Shown piece by piece: positions 52,306-60,778 of a stretch of 64,000 nt of DNA. Below the pieces are notes generated by a model. The model worked only from the letters and a program-made list of their open reading frames with translations. It was not told the origin of the DNA and made no database searches. Source of the DNA: Actinomycetes bacterium (GTDB taxonomy: Bacteria; Actinomycetota; Actinomycetes; Nanopelagicales; Nanopelagicaceae). The DNA lies in assembly GCA_025355305.1 (NCBI GenBank), contig JANXZW010000049.1:22306-86305 (forward strand). The letters are read 5' to 3'. Position 1 is the stretch's first letter. Every line of letters starts with the position of its first letter. The position numbers and the translations under genes are program-made.

Positions 52306-55300
52306 ATGAAGCAAATCTCCCCGCTGCGCGCTGCCCTGCAGGTTCGCACAATCATCGCTGACGGAGCAATGGGAACGATGCTCCAGGCCGCAAATCCCAC
52401 TTTAGAGGATTTCCAGGGGCTAGAAGGTTGCAACGAGATCCTTAATGTCTCCCGCCCCGACATTGTGAAGGCGGTGCATCGGGAGTATTTGGATGTCGGG
52501 GTAGATGCAATCGAGACAAATACCTTTGGCGCCAATTTTGCCAACCTCGCTGAATATGGCATAGAGGATCGGATTTACGAGTTAGCCGTGGCTGGGGCGA
52601 GGTTAGCCCGTGAAGTGGCAGATGAGTACAGCACCCCCAAAAAACCACGTTTCGTGCTCGGCTCCCTTGGACCCGGGACCAAGCTTCCGACCCTTGGTCA
52701 TACCAGCTATGAAAAATTAAAAGAGGCATACGCCCTTGCTGCACGCGGTCTTGTTGACGGGGGAGCAGATGCACTTCTCATCGAGACAACGCAGGATCTT
52801 CTCCAGGCCAAGGCAGCGGTCAACGGAGCACGATCAGCCATTGATGCCTCCGCCAGGGACTTGGTTCTCATCGTTCAGGTTACAGTTGAAACAACGGGCA
52901 CTATGTTGCTTGGCTCGGAGATTGGCGCCGCGCTCAACGCGCTTGAGCCTCTCGGGGTTGATGTGATCGGACTTAACTGTGCGACCGGGCCTGCCGAGAT
53001 GAGTGAGCATCTACGAGCACTCTCGCAAGGCTCTCATGCTCAAATCTCCGTCATGCCAAATGCGGGCCTGCCTATCTTGGGCAAAGATGGAGCAGAGTAT
53101 CCACTGACAGGTCCAGAGCTCGCCAAGTACCTCGCGGATTTTTGCAAAAATTACGGGGTATCGCTGGTTGGTGGCTGTTGTGGCACTACGCCTTCGCACC
53201 TCAAAGAAGTCGTAGAGCTCCTAGAAGGATCTGAAATCATCACGAGGGCTCCACATATTGATCGCGGCGCTAGTTCGCTCTATCAATTCGTTCCTTTTCG
53301 TCAGGAGCTCTCATATCTCTCCATCGGGGAGCGGACCAATGCAAATGGATCGCGGGCCTTTCGCGACGCCTTACTGAAAGAGGATTGGCAATCGTGCATT
53401 GAAATCGCGCGAGATCAAATTCGCGACGGCGCCCACATGCTCGATCTTTCTGTTGATTATGTGGGACGAGATGGTGTTAAAGATATGCAAGAGTTGGCAT
53501 CACGTTTGGCAACGGCATCAACGCTGCCCATAGTCCTCGATTCCACGGAGCCCGCGGTCTTGAAAGCTGGACTGGAACACTTGGGTGGTCGCAGCGTGAT
53601 CAACTCTGTGAATTATGAGGACGGCGATGGCCCGACCTCACGCTTTGCTCGCATAATGCCCTTGGTCCAGGAACACGGTGCAGCGGTCGTAGCGCTCACC
53701 ATTGATGAAGAAGGCCAAGCGCGAACGGCGGAATGGAAGTTGCGTGTTGCAACTCGTTTGATCGAGGACCTCACCGGCAATTGGGGAATGAATGTGGGGG
53801 ACATTTTGATCGATTGCCTTACATTTCCAATAGCCACCGGGCAAGAAGAGACGCGCAAAGATGGAGAGGAGACCATCAGCGCCATTCGAGCTCTTAAGGC
53901 AAAGTATCCCGAAGTACAGACCACTCTCGGAGTTAGCAATGTTTCCTTTGGCTTAAACCCCGCGGCGCGCATCGTGTTGAATTCAGTCTTCTTGTCGGAG
54001 GCGGTTAAGGCCGGTCTCGATTCAGCAATCGTCCACCCCTCTAAGATCACCCCGATCGCACGAATTGATGCTCGAGCCCTCGAAGTAGCCCTCGACCTTG
54101 TATATGATCGCCGCGCCTTTGATGAGAGTGGCGAATGCACATATGACCCACTCACCGTATTTCTACAACTTTTTGATGGAGTTGCCGCTACTTCGACCAA
54201 GATCTCACGTGCCGCTGAACTAGCAGCACTTCCCTTGACCGATCGCCTTGAGAGACGCATCGTTGATGCTGAGAAGGTTGGTCTTGAGGCGGATCTCAAC
54301 GAAGCCTTGGCTTGCGGGCTAAAGCCTCTGGCCATCATCAACGATCACCTCCTCTCTGGAATGAAGGTGGTGGGGGAGCTCTTCGGCAAAGGTGAGATGC
54401 AACTGCCTTTCGTCTTACAGAGTGCAGAAGTCATGAAGCTATCTGTGGCTATCCTTGAACCACATATGGAGAAGAGCGATGATGAAGGTCGCGGAAAGAT
54501 TCTCTTGGCAACTGTTAAAGGTGATGTGCACGATATTGGTAAAAATCTCGTCGACATCATTCTCTCTAATAATGGATACACGACTGTGAATATTGGAATC
54601 AAACAGAGCATCAACCAGATCATAGATGCCGCCCAAGGGAACAACGTTGATGTGGTGGGAATGAGTGGACTCCTAGTCAAATCCACCGTCATCATGAGAG
54701 AAAATCTACAAGAGCTTGAAAGTCGGGGCTTAGCTGAACGCTGGCCAGTGATTCTTGGTGGCGCAGCGCTAACGCGCTCTTTCGTAGAGGAAGACCTTTC
54801 AAATATTTTTCCCGGCACGGTGCGATACGCAAAAGATGCATTTGAAGGTTTGAAATTGATGGACGCCATGATCGGAATGAAGCGAGGGGTGGAAGGTGCG
54901 CAACTTCCAGCGCTTCGAGAGCGGCGAACACCACGAATTAATCGAGTTCAGAGCGGTGCGCTAGATACTGTTCGATCTGATGTGGCGACAGATAATTTTG
55001 TTCCCACACCTCCCTTTTGGGGTTCGCGCATCGTGAAGGGAATCGCACTCTCTGATTACCTCCCTATGCTTGATGAACGCGCTCTTTTCATGGGGCAGTG
55101 GGGCCTCAAAGGTGCGCGCGGTGAATATGAAGCGATGGCTGAAAGTGAAGGTCGACCGCAGTTGCGCGCCCTTTTAAACCAAGTGCAATCTCAAGGATGG
55201 CTAAATGCTGCAGTCGTCTACGGATATTTCCCTTGCTACAGCGAGGGAAATGACTTGGTAATCCTGCATCATGAGGGAGATTTGCAGGGGCAGGAGAGGG

Positions 55301-55794
55301 TTCGATTCTCCTTTCCTCGTCAAGGCCGTGATCGACGTCTCTGCTTGAGTGATTACTTCCGCTCCAAAGAGAGCGGAGTGATTGACACGGCCGCCTTTCA
55401 CATTGTTACGATGGGTGAGTCAGCGAGCAAGGCTACTGGCGAACTCTTCGCCGCCAACGAGTATCGCGAGTATCTCGAGCTCCATGGTCTTTCCGTTCAA
55501 CTCACCGAAGCGTTGGCAGAACACTGGCACGCCCGCATCCGAGAAGAGCTTTCGATCTCTCGGGAAGATTCAAAAGATATTGTTTCCATTTTGGATCAGG
55601 GCTACCGCGGCTCTCGATACTCCTTTGGATACCCCGCCTGCCCTGATATTGAACAGCAGATCCAACTCTGCCAACTTCTCGAACCTGAACGAATCGGTGT
55701 TCTGCTTTCAGAGGAGTTCCAACTGCACCCAGAACAATCTACAAGCGCAATTATTGTTCATCACCCCGAAGCCAAATACTTTAATGCGGTGTGA
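52306..55794 (+). CDS. metH: Cobalamin-dependent methionine synthase
   Basis: Transfers the methyl group of 5-methyl-tetrahydrofolate to homocysteine through B12. The 1162-residue protein has all four modules: homocysteine domain (about 1-310, zinc ligands C225, C291, C292), folate-binding domain (about 325-600, starting SIGERTNANGSRAFRDAL), cobalamin domains (about 610-860) with the axial ligand H742 in KGDVHDIGKNL, and the C-terminal AdoMet reactivation domain (about 890-1162, RYSFGYPACPDIEQQ). So it needs cobalamin, though no B12 riboswitch is present. The stop overlaps the HAD gene start. Confidence 0.97.
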   Translation: MKQISPLRAALQVRTIIADGAMGTMLQAANPTLEDFQGLEGCNEILNVSRPDIVKAVHREYLDVGVDAIETNTFGANFANLAEYGIEDRIYELAVAGARLAREVADEYSTPKKPRFVLGSLGPGTKLPTLGHTSYEKLKEAYALAARGLVDGGADALLIETTQDLLQAKAAVNGARSAIDASARDLVLIVQVTVETTGTMLLGSEIGAALNALEPLGVDVIGLNCATGPAEMSEHLRALSQGSHAQISVMPNAGLPILGKDGAEYPLTGPELAKYLADFCKNYGVSLVGGCCGTTPSHLKEVVELLEGSEIITRAPHIDRGASSLYQFVPFRQELSYLSIGERTNANGSRAFRDALLKEDWQSCIEIARDQIRDGAHMLDLSVDYVGRDGVKDMQELASRLATASTLPIVLDSTEPAVLKAGLEHLGGRSVINSVNYEDGDGPTSRFARIMPLVQEHGAAVVALTIDEEGQARTAEWKLRVATRLIEDLTGNWGMNVGDILIDCLTFPIATGQEETRKDGEETISAIRALKAKYPEVQTTLGVSNVSFGLNPAARIVLNSVFLSEAVKAGLDSAIVHPSKITPIARIDARALEVALDLVYDRRAFDESGECTYDPLTVFLQLFDGVAATSTKISRAAELAALPLTDRLERRIVDAEKVGLEADLNEALACGLKPLAIINDHLLSGMKVVGELFGKGEMQLPFVLQSAEVMKLSVAILEPHMEKSDDEGRGKILLATVKGDVHDIGKNLVDIILSNNGYTTVNIGIKQSINQIIDAAQGNNVDVVGMSGLLVKSTVIMRENLQELESRGLAERWPVILGGAALTRSFVEEDLSNIFPGTVRYAKDAFEGLKLMDAMIGMKRGVEGAQLPALRERRTPRINRVQSGALDTVRSDVATDNFVPTPPFWGSRIVKGIALSDYLPMLDERALFMGQWGLKGARGEYEAMAESEGRPQLRALLNQVQSQGWLNAAVVYGYFPCYSEGNDLVILHHEGDLQGQERVRFSFPRQGRDRRLCLSDYFRSKESGVIDTAAFHIVTMGESASKATGELFAANEYREYLELHGLSVQLTEALAEHWHARIREELSISREDSKDIVSILDQGYRGSRYSFGYPACPDIEQQIQLCQLLEPERIGVLLSEEFQLHPEQSTSAIIVHHPEAKYFNAV

Positions 55795-56489
55795 TGATGG
55801 GAGCTAGGGATTTACAGGCAGTGCTTTGGGATATGGATGGAACACTGATTAATTCCGAGCCTTTCTGGTTGATCGCAGAGAGAGCGTTAATGTTGCGTTT
55901 TAATCATCAGTGGACAGATGCAGACCAAGCTCTCTGTATTGGTGGACCACTCCCAAAGGTGGGGGCTTATATGTCTTCTCTCTCAAAGGGAGCAGCCAGT
56001 GCCGAATATTTTGAGACTGAACTCGTCCGAATGGTTGCTGAGCAATTTGCAACTGGTTTGGATTTCACTCCTGGTGCGCGTGAACTTATCTACGCTATTG
56101 CCGAGGCCGATATTCCCATGGCCTTAGTCTCAGCTAGTCCACGTCTGCTCGTTGATTCTGCGATCGCTCTCTTGCCTGCCGGTACATTCATTACTTCGGT
56201 TTCCAATCAAGATGTAAGGGTTAGTAAACCCGATCCAGAAAGCTATCTACTGGCTGCAGAGCGACTTAACGTGGATATTGAGAACTCTCTCGTCATTGAG
56301 GATTCGAAGACCGGAATAGATTCTGGTTTGGCTAGTGGCGCGGTGGTTCTTGGTATTCCACACATCATTACCTACCCTCCCACCTCACGGTTACATCTCC
56401 GTAAAGATTTGCTAGGTCTTTCAATTTTAGATATCCGGGACATATTCTCCCACGAGAGTCAAGAGGAACATGATGCGACCAGAATTTGA
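55794..56489 (+). CDS. HAD-family hydrolase (phosphoglycolate phosphatase/beta-phosphoglucomutase-like)
   Basis: A 231-residue HAD hydrolase with nucleophile motif VLWDMDGTLINSEPFW near 10-25, the Ser in ALVSASPRLL near 105-114, Lys in VRVSKPDPESYLLA (near 140-153) and the metal Asp pair in VIEDSKTGIDSGLASGA near 163-179. Substrate cannot be assigned; a small phosphorylated metabolite is likely. The start overlaps the metH stop by one base (GTG 55791 and ATG 55797 are alternatives). The 3' end overlaps trmI by 20 bases. Confidence 0.88.
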   Translation: MMGARDLQAVLWDMDGTLINSEPFWLIAERALMLRFNHQWTDADQALCIGGPLPKVGAYMSSLSKGAASAEYFETELVRMVAEQFATGLDFTPGARELIYAIAEADIPMALVSASPRLLVDSAIALLPAGTFITSVSNQDVRVSKPDPESYLLAAERLNVDIENSLVIEDSKTGIDSGLASGAVVLGIPHIITYPPTSRLHLRKDLLGLSILDIRDIFSHESQEEHDATRI

Positions 56490-57330
56490 TTATGGAGATC
56501 GAGTTCAACTCTCAGATGCAAAGGGAAAATTGCACACGATTACCCTCAAGGAGGGGGGCGAATGGCACACCCACAAGGGTTGGATAATTCACGATCAGAT
56601 AGTCGGAATGGCGCAAGGCTCCGTTGTCGAAACTACCGCGGGATTGAAATTTCTCGCCTTTAAACCTCTGTATGGAGATTATGTTCTCTCAATGCCACGC
56701 GGTGCGACAATTGTTTACCCAAAGGATGCTGCTCTCATCGTTGGCTTTGCCGATATAGCCCCCGGGTTACGAGTTCTGGAAGCCGGGGTCGGATCGGGGG
56801 CATTGACCATCGCCCTTCTTCGTGCGGTTGGCCCTGCCGGGGCTGTTGACTCCTTTGAAAGGCGACAAGAGTTTGCCGATATAGCCACGCGCAATGTCAC
56901 CGATTATTTCCAAGGCAACCCAACTAATTGGTCACTCACCCTTGGCTCATTGCAAGATAAAGCAACAGAAGAGAAATACCACCGAATGGTTCTCGACATG
57001 CTTGCGCCGTGGGAGTGTGTGCAGTTAGCCGACGATGTGTTGCATCCAGGAGGAGTGCTACTTGCCTATGTGGCAACAACGACCCAGCTATCCGCAATGG
57101 CTGAGGCGATCAAAGAGTCGGGTCGATTTACTGAACCCGAGAGTAGCGAGTCAATTATTCGACAATGGCATCACGAAGGTTTAGCCGTTCGCCCAGTCCA
57201 TAGAATGATCGGGCACACTGGATTTTTGATTCAAGCAAGACGCCTTGCGCCCGGCGTCACGGCGCCGTTACGAAGGCGCCGTCCCTCGAAGGGTGCTTAT
57301 GGACTTCCAGAGGATGAAGCCATTATTTAA
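56470..57330 (+). CDS. trmI: tRNA (adenine-58-N1)-methyltransferase TrmI
   Basis: Methylates A58 of tRNA with S-adenosylmethionine. The 286-residue protein has an N-terminal beta domain (about 1-75) and a Rossmann methyltransferase with VLEAGVGSGALTIALL near 98-113, and the catalytic region HRMVLDMLAPWE near 173-184. A basic C-terminus includes LRRRRPSKG. It is the standard partner upstream of the proteasome locus in many Actinobacteria. The ATG lies in the HAD gene and a second ATG follows at 56473. Stop touches the convergent FKBP gene with no bases between. Confidence 0.93.
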   Translation: MMRPEFDYGDRVQLSDAKGKLHTITLKEGGEWHTHKGWIIHDQIVGMAQGSVVETTAGLKFLAFKPLYGDYVLSMPRGATIVYPKDAALIVGFADIAPGLRVLEAGVGSGALTIALLRAVGPAGAVDSFERRQEFADIATRNVTDYFQGNPTNWSLTLGSLQDKATEEKYHRMVLDMLAPWECVQLADDVLHPGGVLLAYVATTTQLSAMAEAIKESGRFTEPESSESIIRQWHHEGLAVRPVHRMIGHTGFLIQARRLAPGVTAPLRRRRPSKGAYGLPEDEAII

Positions 57331-57846
57331 CTATTTGACGCCGAGTAGGTCAACTACAAAGACGAGAGTCTCGTTAGCTGGAATATTCCCTGCCCCTTGA
57401 GCGCCGTAGGCCAAAGCTGGAGGAATGATAAAGAGTCTGCGTCCTCCGATCTTCATGCCCGGGATTCCCTTCTGCCAACCAAGAATCAGATTGCTCAAGG
57501 GAGCGGTGAAAGGTTGACTCGTCCAAGAGGTTTGATAAACCATCCCAGTCTTCCACGACATGACAACATACTGTGCGGTGACCGTCGAGGAGGTGAGGGC
57601 GGCCTTGCCCTTGCCCACGATGATCTCTTTGGTGATCAAAGTGGTAGGTGCGGCACCAGTTGGTTTACCGATAACGGGTGCAACACCAGGGTGGTTAGAA
57701 ACCGTCGGAAGATTGGTAGTCACTTTTGCCTTTCCGGTCATGTGAGAGGAGACAGGGGAAGCGCTAGCGATGGAAGGCGCTGCGATACTGAGAACGGCCA
57801 AAACCACCGCGCCAAAGCGCACGCGAGTTGTAGGGTAAAAATTCAT
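57331..57846 (-). CDS. Secreted FKBP-type peptidyl-prolyl cis-trans isomerase
   Basis: A 171-residue exported protein that speeds prolyl isomerisation in proteins outside the membrane. The N-terminus has a Sec signal peptide (RFGAVVLAVLSIAAPSIASAS, shown in part; hydrophobic core about 10-26, likely cut after ASAS) and no lipobox Cys. After a Pro/Thr-rich linker (about 30-65) the FKBP domain runs to the end, with LILGWQKGIPGMKIGGRR near 119-136 and IIPPALAYGAQG near 139-150. The ATG follows AAGGAG; further upstream in-frame ATGs lack it. It occupies the place between trmI and pafB where the Pup-proteasome genes often stand. Confidence 0.92.
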   Translation of the reverse strand: MNFYPTTRVRFGAVVLAVLSIAAPSIASASPVSSHMTGKAKVTTNLPTVSNHPGVAPVIGKPTGAAPTTLITKEIIVGKGKAALTSSTVTAQYVVMSWKTGMVYQTSWTSQPFTAPLSNLILGWQKGIPGMKIGGRRLFIIPPALAYGAQGAGNIPANETLVFVVDLLGVK

Positions 57847-57911
57847 GATTTGCTCCTTCATAATCTGGATAGAACAGCGAGAAATGCACTGTGGGGATAC
57901 TAGCAAACGCC

Positions 57912-57917
57912 TAGAGT
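57912..57917 (+). promoter_or_regulatory. -10 element TAGAGT of the pafBC promoter
   Basis: TAGAGT abuts the ATG at 57918 and is six bases before the GTG at 57924. The rule seen elsewhere picks the GTG, which also gives the family N-terminus. Confidence 0.48.
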
Positions 57918-57923
57918 ATGGGT

Positions 57924-58850
57924 GTGTCAGACCAGAAGACAGAGCGCCTCATCAATCTCACGATGGCCCTGCTTGCCACTAAGCGTTTTCTCAGCAAGAG
58001 TGAGATCTTTGCAACCGTTGCTGGCTACTCCGGGAATATGCAGACCATGGAGCGGATGTTTGAACGTGACAAGGATGATCTGCGTGCACTTGGAATCACT
58101 ATTCACGTGGGGAGCCATGACCCCCTATTTGAGGATGAGTTGGGCTACCGAATCCTTGAAAACGAGTACGAGTTAGCGTTAGGGCCATTAACTCCGAGCG
58201 AACTCTCATATCTCTCCTTGGCAGCCACCATCTGGCGAAATCAACTCTTCGCAACGAGCGGCGCACAGGCCCTCCTAAAAGTTGACGCGCTAGCAGGAAC
58301 TGCTCTCCGCGAAGATTTCGGTCACGCAACGCTCACGCTCGAAAATGAGACACCGTTGTTCCCGGCCCTCTGGGAGGCGATAACAAGCCTTCGCAGTATC
58401 TCCTTTACCTATCGGAGCAGAACCATTTCAAAGAGGCGGCTTTCACCCTACGGTCTGACTCTCTGGCATGGCTCTTGGTACTTGGTTGGATTAGACCTCG
58501 ACAGGGTCGAGATCCGCGTCTTTAAAGTCTCACGGATCACCTCTGAAATCATCTTTGAATCGCCGCCTCAATCATTTGCGATTCCAGATGGCTTCTCCAT
58601 TGCAGATCATTTGATTATGTTAAACACCCGAGAATCCACCAACTTCACGGCGCGAGTACGGGTGGGGCGCTGCCAAACTCTGCGGAGCAGCGCCCAAGTA
58701 ACGAATATTGATGGCGAGTGGGATCGAATCCAGTTTACCTTGGGTAGCAACTGGCTCGACCAACTTCTCTGGTTTGGTGGAGATCTGGTTTTGGAGAGTC
58801 CAGCCGACTGCGTCGCAGAGTTGATAGAAGTTTTGCGGAGCAAGTTGTGA
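57924..58850 (+). CDS. pafB: WYL-domain transcriptional regulator PafB
   Basis: PafB with PafC forms the PafBC regulator of the RecA-independent DNA-damage response in mycobacteria. The protein of 308 residues has an N-terminal winged-helix region (about 5-75, TERLINLTMALLATKRFLS) and a WYL domain (about 140-225) with the motif SPYGLTLWHGSWYLVGLDLD (near 176-195) plus a C-terminal extension. The chosen GTG gives MSDQKTERLINL, a typical PafB start; an ATG at 57918 would add two residues. It overlaps pafC by four bases. Confidence 0.9.
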   Translation: MSDQKTERLINLTMALLATKRFLSKSEIFATVAGYSGNMQTMERMFERDKDDLRALGITIHVGSHDPLFEDELGYRILENEYELALGPLTPSELSYLSLAATIWRNQLFATSGAQALLKVDALAGTALREDFGHATLTLENETPLFPALWEAITSLRSISFTYRSRTISKRRLSPYGLTLWHGSWYLVGLDLDRVEIRVFKVSRITSEIIFESPPQSFAIPDGFSIADHLIMLNTRESTNFTARVRVGRCQTLRSSAQVTNIDGEWDRIQFTLGSNWLDQLLWFGGDLVLESPADCVAELIEVLRSKL

Positions 58851-59788
58851 AAGAAGGCGCCCTGGATCGGGTAGCGCGCGCGCTCAATTTGATTCCTTTT
58901 ATTTCTCACAATCCTGGGCTTTCGGTTCTACAAATTGCCGAAAGGTTCAACTCGACACCTGCACAAATCTCAAAAGATTTGTCACTTCTGCATATGTGCG
59001 GGTTACCCGGTTACACCCATCTAGAACTCCTAGATATTGATTACGAGGACCCCGAATACGTTTCGGTAAAAGATGCGCAGGTATTAGATCAACCGCGCTC
59101 ATTAACGCAGGTTGAAAGCTTGACTCTCGTTCTAGGACTTCAGGTGCTCTCCGAATTGTCCACTGATCAAGAGGAGCGCGCCGCTATAACGAGTTTGCAA
59201 ATGCGTATCGGTTCACTTGCTGGAGATCAGATAGCCTCGCAGATAACTATCACCGACGCGATCGAGGAGTCGGCGACACCTACCATAGCCGCGATAGCCG
59301 CTGCGATAGCTGTAAGTCAGTTCTTAACGATTGAGTACAACTCTGCTTCGAGTGACTCTCTCACTTCTCGCAAGATTTTTCCGTTATCACTCTCATTTCT
59401 CAATGGAATTGCGTACCTGCGAGCCATTGCAGTGCGGGAGGGAGAAGAGCGCACCTTCCGTATAGATCGCATTGTGGGGCTCTCCCTCGATGGGATTGAT
59501 ACTTCTTATCTAACCAAGTACGCCGGTCTAGGTCAGGCGAGTGGACATGAGGATCTCGAGGTCGAGATGGGCAGCGATGGCCTCTTTTTTATTGAAAAAC
59601 ATAACGAAATCGTTACTTCATTCACCGAGGGTGGTGAGACATACCGAATCGTGCTACGAGTAACTCCAGGGGAGTGGATCATCCGCACCCTTTTATCCTG
59701 GTCAAGCCCCGTAACCGTTGTGCGGCCCAGTGACCTTGCCGCGCAGTTGCGCCAACGAATCACCAGCGCGCTGGCCAATTACCAGTAA
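58847..59788 (+). CDS. pafC: WYL-domain transcriptional regulator PafC
   Basis: Second half of the PafBC pair. The 313-residue protein has an N-terminal winged helix (about 5-60, RALNLIPFISHNPGLSVLQI), a WYL domain (about 150-235) and a WCX-type C-terminal region (RVTPGEWIIRTLLSW near 270-284). The WYL core is looser than in PafB (FLNGIAYLRAIAVREGE). GTG start inside the pafB stop codon. tatA follows after 29 bases. Damage-response role is taken from mycobacterial PafBC. Confidence 0.9.
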   Translation: MKEGALDRVARALNLIPFISHNPGLSVLQIAERFNSTPAQISKDLSLLHMCGLPGYTHLELLDIDYEDPEYVSVKDAQVLDQPRSLTQVESLTLVLGLQVLSELSTDQEERAAITSLQMRIGSLAGDQIASQITITDAIEESATPTIAAIAAAIAVSQFLTIEYNSASSDSLTSRKIFPLSLSFLNGIAYLRAIAVREGEERTFRIDRIVGLSLDGIDTSYLTKYAGLGQASGHEDLEVEMGSDGLFFIEKHNEIVTSFTEGGETYRIVLRVTPGEWIIRTLLSWSSPVTVVRPSDLAAQLRQRITSALANYQ

Positions 59789-59817
59789 GATTGCCGCACC
59801 TCGAGATTGGAAAATAA

Positions 59818-60003
59818 ATGGGAGACCTTAAGCCCTGGCACATCCTGATTATCGTTGTTGTCTTCGTTGTTCTCTTTGGAGCAAAGCGACTTCCCGATTC
59901 AGCCAAATCGGTAGCTAAATCGCTCCGAATTTTTAAGGATGAGATAAAGACCCCTGAAGAGAAGAAATCAGATGGCGGTTCTTCTTCAACTCCTTCCAAC
60001 TAG
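59818..60003 (+). CDS. tatA: Twin-arginine translocase subunit TatA
   Basis: TatA forms the variable pore of the Tat export system. The 61-residue protein has one N-terminal membrane helix (about 7-22, [16 protein letters not shown]), the conserved FG hinge and an amphipathic helix [21 protein letters not shown] (shown in part, about 22-42), then a polar tail. Length is typical. tatC is 10 bases downstream; a separate tatB is not in the window, as usual for Actinobacteria. Confidence 0.94.
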   Translation: MGDLKPWHILIIVVVFVVLFGAKRLPDSAKSVAKSLRIFKDEIKTPEEKKSDGGSSSTPSN

Positions 60004-60013
60004 GAAGTAGTGA

Positions 60014-60778
60014 GTGACCACTGAAGATAGTGGTCGGATGTCGCTGCTGGAGCACTTTCGAGAGCTCCGCAAGCGCGTTGTCCGTGCTGCGCTATCAATT
60101 GCCATTTTCGGCGTTCTTGGATGGATTTTTTACCCCAAGATCGTTCGAATACTCACCAAACCAGTGTGTGATCTCTCTCGTGCTGCTTCAACGCCGCACC
60201 ACTGCGGAGTTCTCTATATAGATGGGGTACTCGGACCTCTCAATTTACAAATATCTGTTGCCATTGTCACCGGAGTAATACTCTCCTCTCCAATTTGGCT
60301 TTACCAACTCTGGGCTTTCGTAGCTCCCGCACTGCACCGCCGCGAGAAAAAGTACTCGATTCTCTTTATAGCAACTGCCACTCCATTTTTCGCCGCGGGA
60401 GCCGCGCTCGCCTACTGGATTCTTCCCGTGGCAATCAAGGTTCTCTTGGGATTCACGCCTACTACGTTGACCAATCTGATCAAATTTAGCGACTACCTGA
60501 CCTTCGTCCTTCATCTTATTTTGGTCTTTGGATTGGCTTTCGAGCTTCCCGTATTCCTAGTGGCCCTCAATTTTGCAGGCGTAATCTCCGGCAGATCAAT
60601 TTTGAAGCCGTGGCGTATCGCGGTCTTTGGTATCACTCTATTCTCGGCCACCTTCGTACCCACTAGTGACCCTTTTACGATGGGCGTGCTCGCGTTACCT
60701 CTCGTTGGCTTCTACTTCCTAGCCGGTGGGATTGCGCTCTTGAATGATCGTCGCCGCGCCGCCAAGAGAGAAGAGTGA
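60014..60778 (+). CDS. tatC: Sec-independent (Tat) translocase subunit TatC
   Basis: TatC recognises twin-arginine signal peptides and anchors the Tat complex. The 254-residue protein has six membrane helices and the conserved N-terminus MSLLEHFRELRKRVVRAAL near 9-27, with the first loop holding VLGPLNLQISVAIVTGVILS (near 74-93) and the family FELPVFLVAL near 175-184. GTG start. Stop overlaps the kinase gene by four bases. Confidence 0.95.
   Translation: MTTEDSGRMSLLEHFRELRKRVVRAALSIAIFGVLGWIFYPKIVRILTKPVCDLSRAASTPHHCGVLYIDGVLGPLNLQISVAIVTGVILSSPIWLYQLWAFVAPALHRREKKYSILFIATATPFFAAGAALAYWILPVAIKVLLGFTPTTLTNLIKFSDYLTFVLHLILVFGLAFELPVFLVALNFAGVISGRSILKPWRIAVFGITLFSATFVPTSDPFTMGVLALPLVGFYFLAGGIALLNDRRRAAKREE

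Noticed and set aside
53613..54341. 242-residue minus-strand open frame opposite metH
   Set aside because: Low-complexity Ser/Arg composition and complete overlap with conserved metH domains mark it as a shadow frame.
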